From: Methyloglobulus morosus KoM1
GTDB taxonomy: Bacteria; Pseudomonadota; Gammaproteobacteria; Methylococcales; Methylomonadaceae
Length of the DNA: 36,665 nt
NCBI RefSeq assembly: GCF_000496735.2
Contig: NZ_AYLO01000109.1
Span: forward strand, 1 to 36,665
Direction: 5' to 3'
Of this stretch, positions 36,586-36,665 are shown piece after piece (the first letter of the stretch is position 1; every line of letters begins with the position of its first letter). The notes below the pieces were generated by a model. The model saw only the letters and a program-made list of their open reading frames with translations. It had not been told where the DNA came from and did no database searches. The position numbers and the translations under genes were made by a program.

Positions 36586-36665
36586 GAACCGTTCGTGCTG
36601 AGCCCTTCGACTAAGCTCAGGAGAGCCTTGTCGAAGCACACACCGCCTTTCGACAGGCTCAAGGC
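36586..36665. repeat. Dispersed repeat cluster at window end
   Basis: The segment holds several related units: CCGTTCGTGCTGAGCCCTTC from 36589, CTTGTCGAAG at 36627-36636 and TTTCGACAGGCTCA at 36648-36661. The CTTGTCGA and TCGACAGGCTC pieces are alternating orientations of one short motif. The same family occurs at 1691-1720. The array continues beyond the window. Confidence 0.65.

Overview
This 36.7-kb window looks like a chromosome segment from a gammaproteobacterium. The order aroQ-accB-accC-prmA-DUF3426 followed by dusB-fis-purH-purD, the noncatalytic PyrC beside PyrB, and the gshB-tonB-yqgE-ruvX-pyrB run are typical of Gammaproteobacteria. Two small Cys-rich genes (27403-28140) resemble proteins I associate, from memory only, with methane-oxidising Methylococcales. 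That narrower placement is an inference. Base composition is moderate, with no strong skew. No rRNA, tRNA, CRISPR array or phage genes were seen.

Layout. The left edge (1-1895) is accessory DNA: a short array of ~20-bp tandem repeats, an IS110-family transposase broken by one frameshift, then ~0.8 kb of gene-free DNA packed with palindromic repeats. Housekeeping genes follow on the minus strand: pepN, a DUF423 membrane protein, moaB and a DegQ-type periplasmic protease. On the plus strand at 7.0-8.4 kb lies an unusual two-cNMP-fold/rhodanese/coiled-coil protein. The ribosomal genes rpmB-rpmG are on the minus strand. Next is a tightly packed plus-strand run, gshB-tonB-yqgE-ruvX-pyrB-pyrC', covering glutathione synthesis, TonB-type energy transduction, rRNA maturation and pyrimidine synthesis. 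A lone polysaccharide flippase and an M18 aminopeptidase (apeB) follow.

From 17.4 to 23.1 kb is a four-gene signalling/transport operon: a YfiR-like periplasmic repressor, a membrane CHASE-like/HAMP/PAS/GGDEF/EAL protein, a TonB-dependent receptor and an AlkB-type dioxygenase. The genes overlap or lie 2-3 bp apart, so they are probably cotranscribed. Convergent to it is a 10-kb minus-strand block, aroQ-accB-accC-prmA-DUF3426-rlmI-(65-aa Cys protein)-(178-aa Cys membrane protein)-dusB-fis-purH-purD. It combines fatty-acid initiation, translation modification, nucleoid control and purine synthesis. A glycogen phosphorylase gene sits divergently at the right, and the window ends in AT-rich DNA with a repeat that also occurs in the left-hand repeat cluster.

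Most promising for novelty are the Cys-rich pair embedded in the conserved translation/purine block, the YfiR/dual-domain c-di-GMP enzyme/receptor/AlkB operon, and the cNMP-rhodanese protein that lacks the usual phosphate-binding Arg. No function is proven for any of them.
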